A stretch of 64,000 bases of DNA, taken from NCBI GenBank assembly GCA_014237855.1, contig JABACD010000002.1, positions 238,193 to 302,192 of the forward strand, given 5' to 3'. Position 1 is the stretch's first letter; each line of letters starts with the position of its first letter. Below are positions 43,928 through 51,945 of the stretch, one piece after another. The translations under genes and the position numbers were made by a program. The stretch comes from Planctomycetota bacterium. GTDB lineage: Bacteria > Planctomycetota > UBA1135 > GCA-002686595. The notes beneath the pieces were generated by a model. It did no database searches. It was not told where the DNA came from and saw only the letters and a program-made list of their open reading frames with translations.

Positions 43928-44611
43928 ATGGAGATGCCGAAATTGGACTGCATCCTGGTGGAACCGAACATCGCCGCAGAGCGCACTGTGATCTGGCTTC
44001 ACGGCCTGGGGGCGGACGGCCACGACTTCGAGCCGATTGTGCCCGAGCTACATCTCGCTCCCGAGCTGGCCGTTCGGTTCGTCTTCCCAAACGCTCCATC
44101 GATCCCTGTGACGATCAATGGTGGGTTCGTCATGCCTGCCTGGTATGACATCCTGAAGATGGACCTGGAGCGCGAGCTAGATGTCGGTCAATTGCTGGCA
44201 TCGGCCGAGGGAGTTCGAGAGCTCATCGTGGCCGAGAACGAGAAGGGGATACCAAGCGATCGGATTCTCCTGGCCGGCTTCTCCCAGGGGGGGGCCGTGA
44301 GCTACCAGGCAGCGCTCACTCATCCGGAACCTCTCGCTGGCCTACTGGCCATCTCCACCTACTTCGCGACTGCATCCAGCGTCAGGGTGAGTGCGGCCAA
44401 TCAGGCTCTCCCGATCTTCGTAGGCCACGGAAGCGAGGACCCGGTCGTCCCGGAGTCATTAGGCTCATCGAGTCTCGAGTCCCTGCGTGCCCTGGGGTTG
44501 GATCCGATCTACCGGCGATATCCAATGGGGCACGAGGTTTGCCTGGAGGAGATCTCGGACATCGGCAGCTGGATGCGGATGCTCTTCACCAAGGAGACGG
44601 AGGCGTCCTGA
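43928..44611 (+). CDS. Carboxylesterase / lysophospholipase-like (abhydrolase_2)
   Basis: About 227 aa from ATG 43928, the usual length of this family; the frame runs back to 43715 but that segment overlaps the divergent gene's promoter area. Motifs: TVIWLHGLGADGHDFEP (oxyanion loop), nucleophile GFSQGGAVSYQAAL, acid GSEDPVV and catalytic His in PMGHEVCLEE. This is the classic carboxylesterase 2/acyl-protein thioesterase pattern, soluble and cytoplasmic. Substrates would be short-chain acyl esters or lysophospholipids. It stands alone between the PhoD-like gene and the amidohydrolase pair. Confidence 0.9.
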   Translation: MEMPKLDCILVEPNIAAERTVIWLHGLGADGHDFEPIVPELHLAPELAVRFVFPNAPSIPVTINGGFVMPAWYDILKMDLERELDVGQLLASAEGVRELIVAENEKGIPSDRILLAGFSQGGAVSYQAALTHPEPLAGLLAISTYFATASSVRVSAANQALPIFVGHGSEDPVVPESLGSSSLESLRALGLDPIYRRYPMGHEVCLEEISDIGSWMRMLFTKETEAS

Positions 44612-44809
44612 AGGGGGCGGAGGGCCCTTGGCGCTCTCCTCGTTCCTACTCCTGGGAGAGAATTCCGGCACTCCATGTGCCCTACCCAGCGCGCTTGCGG
44701 GCCAGACAGAGTTGATCCGCGGCATGGATGCTCTCTCCACGTATTCGATTCGATTATTCTCTCCTGGCAAGAGCTGTTCAAACTGAGAAGCGAGCCTGGT
44801 CCCTAGTTC

Positions 44810-46135
44810 ATGATGAGTCCTATCAAGCGAATCCTCACCACCACCTTTCTATCAGCCACTCTTCTTGCGGTTGTGACTGCCTCGCCTCAGGAGCAGCCCA
44901 CGGCCTTCGTTGGAGCCCGGTTGATTCCTGTTGACGGTCCAGAAATCGAAGACGGAATCATGGTTGTCCATCTGGGCAAGATCGTCGCAGTTGGAGACAG
45001 CAGCCTGGTCTCGCCACCTGACGATGCCGACATTCGCGACATGGAAGGCATGGTCATCATGCCCGGCCTTGTGGACACGCACTCCCATATCGGTGGAGGC
45101 TGGGCAGCAGACTCCTCGGAGCCGATCCAGCCTGGGGTGTCGGTCTTCGATGCGATCGATGTTCGCAGCTCGGGCTTCCAACGGGCACAGTCCGGTGGGG
45201 TGACCACCGCCAACGTCATGCCTGGCTCGGGCCACCTGATGAGCGGGCAGACGGTCTATCTCAAGCTCCGTGATCTGAACACCATTGAAGAGTGGGTCGT
45301 TCGTGACGAGTCGGGCAGGCCGATGGGGGGCATGAAGATGGCCAACGGAACGAACTCAAGGCGAGACCCACCCTTTCCCGGCACGCGCGGCAAGTCGGCA
45401 GCTCTGGTGCGAGAGGTCTTCCTGGATGCTCTGGCCTACCAGGCCAAGCAGGAGGCGGCGAAGGAGGACCCTGAGAAGGCCCCTGATCGTGACCTGGGCA
45501 TGGAGGCCCTCGTGGAGGTGCTCGAGGGCAGTAGGATTGTTCACCATCACACTCACCGCCATGATGACATTCTGACCGTCCTGCGACTGCGCGAGGAGTT
45601 TGGGTTTCGGGTGGTACTGCACCACGTCTCCGATGCCTGGAAGGTTGCGGACGAAATTGCTGCAGCGGGTGTTCCTTGCTCGCTGATCCTCATCGACAGC
45701 CCCGGCGGCAAGCTCGAGGCTAGGGACGTCGGCTTCGAGTCCGGCGCAGTCTTGGAAGAGGCCGGCGCGAAGGTGGCCTTCCACACGGACGACTGGATCA
45801 CGGACTCGCGCTTGTTCATGCGAATGGCCGCGCTCGCCGTACGAGCCGGAATGAGTCGAGAGGGTGCGCTGCGGGCTCTGACCATCGAAGGAGCAGCAAT
45901 GCTCGATCTCCAGGATCGAATCGGAACCCTCTCGGTGGGCAAGGATGCTGACTTCATCATCCTCGACGGCGATCCCTTCAGCGTCTACTCAAGAGTACAA
46001 GAGACCTGGATCGACGGAGTTCGCGTCTTTGACCGGTCGAACGACAAGGATCGATTGTGGGCTACCGGCGGTCTTGGGGCTGGTTCGCCGAGGGCCATCA
46101 CCAGCTGCTGTGATGGTGGCGAGGTGGCGCGATGA
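44810..46135 (+). CDS. Exported metal-dependent amidohydrolase
   Basis: 441 aa with signal peptide (RILTTTFLSATLLAVVTA). Amidohydrolase superfamily: small beta-sandwich segments flank the barrel; metal ligands appear as DTHSHIGG (HxH), a His-rich HHHTHRHDD, HHVSD, and the final Asp in FHTDDW. 'GVTTANVMPGSGHLMSG' and DRIGTLSVGKDADFIILDGDP are family hallmarks. It resembles imidazolonepropionase-like exported hydrolases often annotated as prolidase- or dipeptidase-like. The next gene overlaps by ATGA and encodes a paralogue that lacks the ligands, so the two may work as a heteromer. Confidence 0.88.
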   Translation: MMSPIKRILTTTFLSATLLAVVTASPQEQPTAFVGARLIPVDGPEIEDGIMVVHLGKIVAVGDSSLVSPPDDADIRDMEGMVIMPGLVDTHSHIGGGWAADSSEPIQPGVSVFDAIDVRSSGFQRAQSGGVTTANVMPGSGHLMSGQTVYLKLRDLNTIEEWVVRDESGRPMGGMKMANGTNSRRDPPFPGTRGKSAALVREVFLDALAYQAKQEAAKEDPEKAPDRDLGMEALVEVLEGSRIVHHHTHRHDDILTVLRLREEFGFRVVLHHVSDAWKVADEIAAAGVPCSLILIDSPGGKLEARDVGFESGAVLEEAGAKVAFHTDDWITDSRLFMRMAALAVRAGMSREGALRALTIEGAAMLDLQDRIGTLSVGKDADFIILDGDPFSVYSRVQETWIDGVRVFDRSNDKDRLWATGGLGAGSPRAITSCCDGGEVAR

Positions 46136-47418
46136 GGCTTGAGACAACTCTCTCGAAACACGTGAGCATGGATGGCGAGGATCGCATGAATTCAGCGAAT
46201 AGAGCTCGAGCTTCGAAGATCGTGAAGGGCCTGGTGCTGGCGGTGGTGCTGGTTGCCCCTGCTCTCTCTCAGGACCTCGCGGTTCGTGGTGCCCAGGTCC
46301 ACACGGTCTCGGGTGCTGTCATCGAGAATGGCGTGGTGATCATTCGAGATGGGAAGATCAGCGCTGTTGGTCCGGCGCAGGTCACTCCGATTCCAGCTGG
46401 TCTACGAGTGGTCGAGGCGGAGGTTGTGACACCCGGCCTTGTGGATGCCCACACGGTTGTCGGGGTGGCGGGGTACCTCAACCAGGACCACGACCAGGAT
46501 CAACTCGAGCGTACAGAGGCGCTCCAACCCGAGCTCCGGGCAATAGATGCCTACAACGCAAGAGAGCGCCTGGTCGACTGGGTGCGGTCCTTTGGCGTGA
46601 CGACCATGCACACCGGCCACGGTCCAGGAGCATTGATCTCGGGTCAGACGATGGTGGTCAAGACGCACGGTGACACGGTCGACGAAGCCACCGTGGTGCC
46701 CTTTGCCATGTTGGCCGCAACCCTGGGCGAAGAGGCTCAGGCCGAAGGGAAGAAGTCGCCAGGCACCCGCGGAAAGGCCGTCGCCATGCTTCGCGAGCTC
46801 CTGGTCAAGGGGCAGGGATACGTCGCGAAGAAGGCCAAGGGCGAAGATGACTTCATGGTTGATCTTCGACTGGAGGCTGTCGCCCAGCTTCTCGCGGGTG
46901 AGGTGCCGCTGATGGTCACGGTGCGTCGTCACCAGGACATCCTCTCGGCCATCAGGGTGGCCCAGGAGTTCAATCTCAAGCTGGTGCTCGACAATGCAGT
47001 CGAAGCACACCTGGTTGTCGATGAGATCAAGGCCTCACAGTTCCCGGTGATTGTTCATCCGACAATGCAACGTGCTGCAGGCGAGTCGGAGAACCTCACC
47101 TGGCTGAATGCGGCAAGGCTCGCTGATGCCGGGATCCCCATCGCCCTGCAGAGCGGCTTTGAGAGCTATGTGCCGAAGACTCGGGTCGTCCTGTTCGAGG
47201 CGGCCATTGCGGCAGTGAGCGAGCTGGGTAACGAGCGAGCCCTCCGATCGATCACCCTTGGGGCAGCAGAGATACTTGGAGTAGCGCAGAGGGTGGGCTC
47301 AATCGAGGTGGGGAAAGATGGCGACCTCGCTCTCTACGACGGAGACCCTTTTGAGTACACGACTCACTGCATCAGCACGATCATCGAGGGGCAGGTGGTT
47401 AGTGAGGGATCACGCTAG
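46132..47418 (+). CDS. Amidohydrolase-like protein lacking metal ligands
   Basis: 428 aa, overlapping the previous gene by 4 nt (ATGA). The start at 46132 gives extra residues before a signal-like helix (KIVKGLVLAVVLVAPALSQ); an ATG at residue 19 is an alternative. The fold is the same as its neighbour ('LAVRGAQVHTVSGAVIENGVVIIRDGKISAVGP', AQRVGSIEVGKDGDLALYDGDP) but metal-binding positions are changed: DTHSHIG is replaced by DAHTVVG, HHVSD by DNAVEAH, and HTDD by QSGFES. Only the barrel frame and one His (RRHQD) remain. It is therefore probably a non-catalytic partner or structural subunit of the first amidohydrolase rather than an independent enzyme. Confidence 0.85.
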   Translation: MRLETTLSKHVSMDGEDRMNSANRARASKIVKGLVLAVVLVAPALSQDLAVRGAQVHTVSGAVIENGVVIIRDGKISAVGPAQVTPIPAGLRVVEAEVVTPGLVDAHTVVGVAGYLNQDHDQDQLERTEALQPELRAIDAYNARERLVDWVRSFGVTTMHTGHGPGALISGQTMVVKTHGDTVDEATVVPFAMLAATLGEEAQAEGKKSPGTRGKAVAMLRELLVKGQGYVAKKAKGEDDFMVDLRLEAVAQLLAGEVPLMVTVRRHQDILSAIRVAQEFNLKLVLDNAVEAHLVVDEIKASQFPVIVHPTMQRAAGESENLTWLNAARLADAGIPIALQSGFESYVPKTRVVLFEAAIAAVSELGNERALRSITLGAAEILGVAQRVGSIEVGKDGDLALYDGDPFEYTTHCISTIIEGQVVSEGSR

Positions 47419-47451
47419 TACAGGCCGGGTGCAGCCACAGTCTTCCAAGTC

Positions 47452-48645
47452 ATGAAGTCCCGCTCTCCCTGGCTCCTCGACTCCGAGGTGACCTTCTTGA
47501 ATCACGGTAGCTTTGGCGGTTGTCCACAGCCCGTATTGGAAGAGCAGGCCCGTTTACGCGCAGAGCTCGAGCGCCGTCCGATCGAGTGGCTTGCTCCCGA
47601 GCGAACGCTCGAGCCAAAGCTCGACTCCGCCCGAGAAGCACTGGCAAGCGTGATTGGAGCAAGGCCACAGGACTTGGTCTTCGTACCGAATGCGACCACA
47701 GCAGTGAATGCAGTCTTGCGCTCCAGCAGCTTTGATCCGGGGGACGAGATCGTGTTCAGTGACCACGGCTACAACGCTTGTAGTAACGTCGTTCGCTATG
47801 TGAGTGAGCGTACTGGTGCTGTGCCCGTTGTTGCGAGATTGCCGTTTCCGCTCGGCTCTTCTGACGAGATCGTTGCTGCTGTTGCGGCGGCCTTGTCTGA
47901 GCGCACTCGGCTGGTCTTGATCGATCATGTCACTTCCAGTACGGGGCTGGTGTTGCCGATCGAGCGCCTGGTGGCCCTCTGCCAGGATCGGGGGGTACGC
48001 ATCCTCGTTGATGGTGCCCACGCCCCGGGGATGCTGCCTCTCGACCTGGAGGGGATCAGCGCGGACTACTACACGGGAAATTGCCACAAGTGGTTGTGCG
48101 CCCCCAAGGGGTGCGCCTTCTTGCACGTGAAGGAGGAGCTCCAGGCAGAGGTTCGGCCTGTGGTGATCAGCCACGGTCACAACACTCCCAGGCCTAACCG
48201 TTCGCGCTTCCTGACGGAGTTCGACTGGCCGGGTACCCATGACCCGACGGCTTACCTGGCTCTTCCTCTCGCGATCGACTGGCTTGCAGGTCAGCATCCT
48301 GATGGTCTGGAGGGGGTCATGGCGCAGAACCGAGGCCTGGTCCTGGCAGCCCGAAGCCTGCTCTGCGATGTGCTGGGCGTGGAGGCTCCGGCACCCCCGG
48401 AGATGATCGGCTCCCTGGCGACGATACCCCTGCCTGACGGGGGTCCTCTGGCGGGGGGGCTGGATGAGCTGCACGTACGACTATTCGAGCACCACCGGAT
48501 CGAGGTGCCTGTCGTGCCCTGGCCTCGCCCAGGCCGCCGCTGGCTACGGGTCTCCGCACAGCTCCACAACGACCTTGGGGACTACCAGGCCCTCGCAGAG
48601 GCCCTACGACAGGAAGGGCTGGGGGCCCCACGTGACCCCGCCTGA
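47452..48645 (+). CDS. Isopenicillin-N-epimerase-like class V aminotransferase
   Basis: 397 aa, soluble. PLP fold-type I, class V: the N-terminus FLNHGSFGGCPQPVLEEQ is the signature of the CefD-like group, FVPNATTAVNAVLRS follows, the PLP-phosphate-binding Asp lies in LVDGAHAPG, and the Schiff-base Lys is K213 in GNCHKWLCAPKG. Related enzymes epimerise or desulfurate amino acids; outside antibiotic producers their substrates are mostly unknown. No beta-lactam synthesis genes are nearby, so isopenicillin N is not implied. It lies 33 bp after the amidohydrolase pair, so may belong to the same transcript. Confidence 0.88.
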   Translation: MKSRSPWLLDSEVTFLNHGSFGGCPQPVLEEQARLRAELERRPIEWLAPERTLEPKLDSAREALASVIGARPQDLVFVPNATTAVNAVLRSSSFDPGDEIVFSDHGYNACSNVVRYVSERTGAVPVVARLPFPLGSSDEIVAAVAAALSERTRLVLIDHVTSSTGLVLPIERLVALCQDRGVRILVDGAHAPGMLPLDLEGISADYYTGNCHKWLCAPKGCAFLHVKEELQAEVRPVVISHGHNTPRPNRSRFLTEFDWPGTHDPTAYLALPLAIDWLAGQHPDGLEGVMAQNRGLVLAARSLLCDVLGVEAPAPPEMIGSLATIPLPDGGPLAGGLDELHVRLFEHHRIEVPVVPWPRPGRRWLRVSAQLHNDLGDYQALAEALRQEGLGAPRDPA

Positions 48646-48824
48646 TCGGAGATCGCTGTCCGGAGGGGTGTTTACTGGGAGTGTAGTAGGTGTTTTTTAC
48701 CCCAGCTGAGCGGCCGAAGTCTTCCGTTCGCGTTAGGCTTGACCTCTCCGGTGTTCCCGCTGGCCCCGAGGCTTGAGTCTCGCCGGCTTCCTCCCTTGAA
48801 CTGTTCCCCAGCCCCCATCTCAGC

Positions 48825-50324
48825 GTGGTACGAGTAGCTTTCGTCGTAACGACCTGCCACGAATTTGAGGGCGTCAAGGTGCTCTCGGCCATGCTCAAGC
48901 AGCGCGGTCACGATGCGGACTGCTTCATCACCGGTGAGGAGCCCGAGTTCGAGAAGACCGTCCAGGACTGGCAGCCAGACGTCGTCGGGGTCTACTCCAC
49001 AACGGGGCAGGAGACGTGGGCCCTGGAGCATGTCCTCGCCTGGCGCAAGGAGCTACCCCACCTCAAGGTGGTCATGGGCGGGCCTCATGCCTCCTTCGAT
49101 GCCGAGATCCTGCGAGAGGGAGAGTACGTCGACGCCATCGTCAAGGCCGAGGCCGAGCACGCGATCATCGACCTGGTTGAAGCCTGGGCTGCGGGGCGAC
49201 CGATCAACCTGATCCCGAACATCGGCTTCCTTGATAATGGTGAGCCTGTCCAGAATCTGATCCGCCCCGCGGTCCAGGATCTCGATAGCCTGCCCTTCCC
49301 TGACGTGGACCTGTTCTACAAGTACCCCTTCCTGCGCAAGAAGAGGGTGATGCAGGTACACGCCAGCCGAGGTTGCCAGAACAGCTGCACCTACTGCTCG
49401 GTAGGGTTGATGAAAGAAGAGTGGGTCAGCGGCAAGGGCGACAAGTTCAACCGTACCAAGTCGGTGGACTACCTGTGCGAGGAGATGAATGACATCGTCG
49501 CGCGCTACCCCGGGTTCCGTATGGTCAACTTCGGTGATGCCGCGCTCAACATGCAGCGTGGCTGGCTGGAGGAGTTTGCGGACAAGTGGCCAAAGCAGGT
49601 GGGGATGCCCTTTGCTTGCAACATCAACATCAACTTCCTCAACGAGGAAGATATCATCAACCTGAAGCGCGCTGGGTGCGTCTCCGTCCAATTCGGGCTC
49701 GAGTCAGGAAATGAAGATGTTCGGTTGCGCGTGTACAAGAAGGGCTACACGGACAAGATCGTTTACTCGATCCCAAAGCTCTTGCGGAAGCACAACATCT
49801 CCTTCCGCACGAACAACATCATGGGGTCACCGGCAGAGACTCTTGATGATATGTATCAGACGGTTCGCCAGAACCGCGAGATCAAGCCGGCAGGGTGTAC
49901 TGTCCTGATCTACCGACCCTTCCGTTCGAGTGCCCTCGGGCGCGAGGACTTCGAGGTTGGCCGCGTGGAGCTGGGTAAGGATATCGGACCCTCGATCCAC
50001 TCCGACTCCCAGATGCGGCGTGACGACCTCGACGAGGTGATCAACCTCCAGCGCCTGTTCAACATCGCCGTCTTTGTGCCTGGGGGCCTACCCCTGGTCA
50101 AGCAGCTGGTCCGGATGCCCCGCAATCCGCTGTTCGACGGCGTTGGGCTGGGGTTCTTGTGGTACCAGCACGCGGTTGTCTCGGGCTTTGGGATGTTGGA
50201 TGACATCAAGCTGGGGGTGAAGAACCTGTCCCAGATCTTCGGCCGCAAGTCCGGGGGTACCCACGAGTATGGTCGGACCCGCCTGATCGATACCATGGAT
50301 GTCGGAACGGACGCCACGATCTAG
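48825..50324 (+). CDS. B12-binding-domain radical SAM protein
   Basis: 499 aa, start GTG 48825. Residues 1-130 form a cobalamin-binding-type Rossmann domain ('VAFVVTTCHEFEGVKVLSAML', VVGVYSTTGQETWALEHV, VVMGGPHASFDAEIL); the canonical DxHxxG is absent, as in many family members. The radical SAM core has the cluster motif CQNSCTYC (C184, C188, C191), then FGDAALNMQRGWLEEF, VSVQFGLESGNEDVR and RTNNIMGSPAETLDDMYQT. This is the B12-binding radical SAM group (like those that methylate or rearrange hopanoids, lipids or natural products); the substrate is unknown. The last 100 residues are helical and hydrophobic (GVGLGFLWYQHAVVSGFGMLDD), perhaps for a lipid substrate. Confidence 0.92.
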   Translation: MVRVAFVVTTCHEFEGVKVLSAMLKQRGHDADCFITGEEPEFEKTVQDWQPDVVGVYSTTGQETWALEHVLAWRKELPHLKVVMGGPHASFDAEILREGEYVDAIVKAEAEHAIIDLVEAWAAGRPINLIPNIGFLDNGEPVQNLIRPAVQDLDSLPFPDVDLFYKYPFLRKKRVMQVHASRGCQNSCTYCSVGLMKEEWVSGKGDKFNRTKSVDYLCEEMNDIVARYPGFRMVNFGDAALNMQRGWLEEFADKWPKQVGMPFACNININFLNEEDIINLKRAGCVSVQFGLESGNEDVRLRVYKKGYTDKIVYSIPKLLRKHNISFRTNNIMGSPAETLDDMYQTVRQNREIKPAGCTVLIYRPFRSSALGREDFEVGRVELGKDIGPSIHSDSQMRRDDLDEVINLQRLFNIAVFVPGGLPLVKQLVRMPRNPLFDGVGLGFLWYQHAVVSGFGMLDDIKLGVKNLSQIFGRKSGGTHEYGRTRLIDTMDVGTDATI

Positions 50325-50388
50325 CTCTCGGGCGAGACTCGGCGACCTTCGGTCCGCGCATTTCAAGGAAAACCAGGGAGGAGCCGCC

Positions 50389-51945
50389 ATGCGGCAGGAC
50401 ATCACGCGACGGTCATGGCTCGTCGCATCCAGTCTCGTCGTCGTCATCACGCTGGTGAGATCCATCGCTGGCGCGACTGTCAGCGATGAGCCCGTTCACT
50501 TGGTGCTCTTGCACACCAATGATGTTCACGGACAGGCTCAGCCCCGGCCAGCTACCTGGATAGATCGCGAGAATCCTCCTCCGGTCGGAGGGCTGCCACG
50601 GCTTGCAGCCTACGTGAAGCAGGTTCGTCGGGAAGCCGAGGAGTCCGGGGCCGGAGTGCTGCTGGTTGACGGTGGAGACTGGTTCCAGGGAACGCCAGAG
50701 GGGCTCGTCGACAGAGGACGCTCCTTCGTGAATGCCCTTTCAAAGGTGGGCTACGATGCGATGACAGTTGGCAATCACGAGCTGGACTATGGAGTAGAAC
50801 CGCTCGCCGCGATGGTTGAGGACTATCGAATTCCCGCTGTTTGCGCGAACGTGTTTGCGGGTGAGGAGCGTATCACCTGGGCTGATCCCTGGCGGATAGT
50901 CGAGGTCAACGGCCTACGTGTTGGGATCGTTGGTCTGCTGACCCCCGTGACCCCATCGATCACCCACGAAGATGCCGGAGCTCTACGTTTCGAGGACCCT
51001 GCTGTAGCGCTGGAGCAGGCCCGCAGCGAGCTGGGGGACTCGGTTGATTGGATTCTCCCTATCACGCATCTGGGAGTTCAAGGAGATCGCCGCCTTGCCA
51101 AGGCTCATCCGGATCTGGATGTGATCGTAGGTGGGCACAGCCACACCTACCTCAAGTCCGGTGTTCGCCAGGGGGAGACACTCATCGTTCAGGCCGGATC
51201 GAAAGCCAGTGCGGTGGGCCGATTGGACCTCTGGTTCGATGCGGACAGCAAGGAGTTGAAGAAGATGAGCTACCGGATGGCCGACCTCTTGCAGGAGCCC
51301 ATGGAGCAAGATCATGATGAAGTGGTCGATGAGATCTGCGGTGCCCTCGTCAGCCGCAGTGAGCTGGAGCTGAGTGAGACAGTGGGAGAGCTCGCTGCTC
51401 CGCTGACGCGGTCATTCAAGCGCTTCAGCTCGACTCCCGCAGGAAACCTGATCACGGACACCATGCGAGAGCACATGGGTGGCGATGTGGCTGTGCAGAA
51501 TCGCGGGGGAATTCGCTGCGATCTGCCTGAGGGGCCGGTGAGCAGGCGGAGCTTGTTCGAGTTTCTGCCCTTTGGCAATCACCTGACGCTGGTCGAGGTC
51601 AGCGGGGAGCAGCTCTTCGAGTGCGTACGCGCCAGCGTCGAGGGCACAGCCCATACGGGCTTGGAAGTGAGCGGAATGAAGATCATCTACCGACTTGATG
51701 ACGAGGATAAGGCCTTCCTGGTTGATCTGGTCATAGATGGAGAGCCCCTCGATCGAGAGAAGAAGTACCGGCTCGTGACGAACAACTTCCTTGCTGGTGG
51801 TGGTGATGGCTACGAAGTGTTGAAGACTGCCACTCGCCTACGTGAGGATCCGATACTCCTGCGCGAGATCTTGGAGCAGCGCTTTCGGCGAGAGAAACGA
51901 ATCGAGCCCTTGATGGACAAGCGCTATGTGAGGAGCGGCCTTTGA
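50389..51945 (+). CDS. Exported UshA-type 5'-nucleotidase / cyclic phosphodiesterase
   Basis: About 518 aa from ATG 50389, which has a strong Shine-Dalgarno GGGAGGAG upstream; an in-frame ATG at 50299 overlaps the radical SAM gene end. The N-terminus carries a twin-arginine-like motif TRRSWLVAS before a hydrophobic core, suggesting Tat export. Metallophosphatase motifs: LLHTNDVHGQ, DGGDWFQGTP, VGNHELDYG, THLG and GGHSHTYL. The C-terminal 5'-nucleotidase domain has AGNLITDTMREHMGGDVAVQNRGGIR and FNHL-like 'FLPFGNHLTLVEVSGEQL' plus NNFLAGGGDGY. It would hydrolyse extracellular nucleotides, cyclic nucleotides or UDP-sugars. The HEAT/vWA gene follows with a TTGA overlap. Confidence 0.9.
   Translation: MRQDITRRSWLVASSLVVVITLVRSIAGATVSDEPVHLVLLHTNDVHGQAQPRPATWIDRENPPPVGGLPRLAAYVKQVRREAEESGAGVLLVDGGDWFQGTPEGLVDRGRSFVNALSKVGYDAMTVGNHELDYGVEPLAAMVEDYRIPAVCANVFAGEERITWADPWRIVEVNGLRVGIVGLLTPVTPSITHEDAGALRFEDPAVALEQARSELGDSVDWILPITHLGVQGDRRLAKAHPDLDVIVGGHSHTYLKSGVRQGETLIVQAGSKASAVGRLDLWFDADSKELKKMSYRMADLLQEPMEQDHDEVVDEICGALVSRSELELSETVGELAAPLTRSFKRFSSTPAGNLITDTMREHMGGDVAVQNRGGIRCDLPEGPVSRRSLFEFLPFGNHLTLVEVSGEQLFECVRASVEGTAHTGLEVSGMKIIYRLDDEDKAFLVDLVIDGEPLDREKKYRLVTNNFLAGGGDGYEVLKTATRLREDPILLREILEQRFRREKRIEPLMDKRYVRSGL

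Noticed and set aside
47554..48474. 306-codon frame antisense to the class V aminotransferase
   Set aside because: The plus strand has the PLP Lys motif and family start; the antisense frame is rich in Arg, Gln and His with no fold signature.
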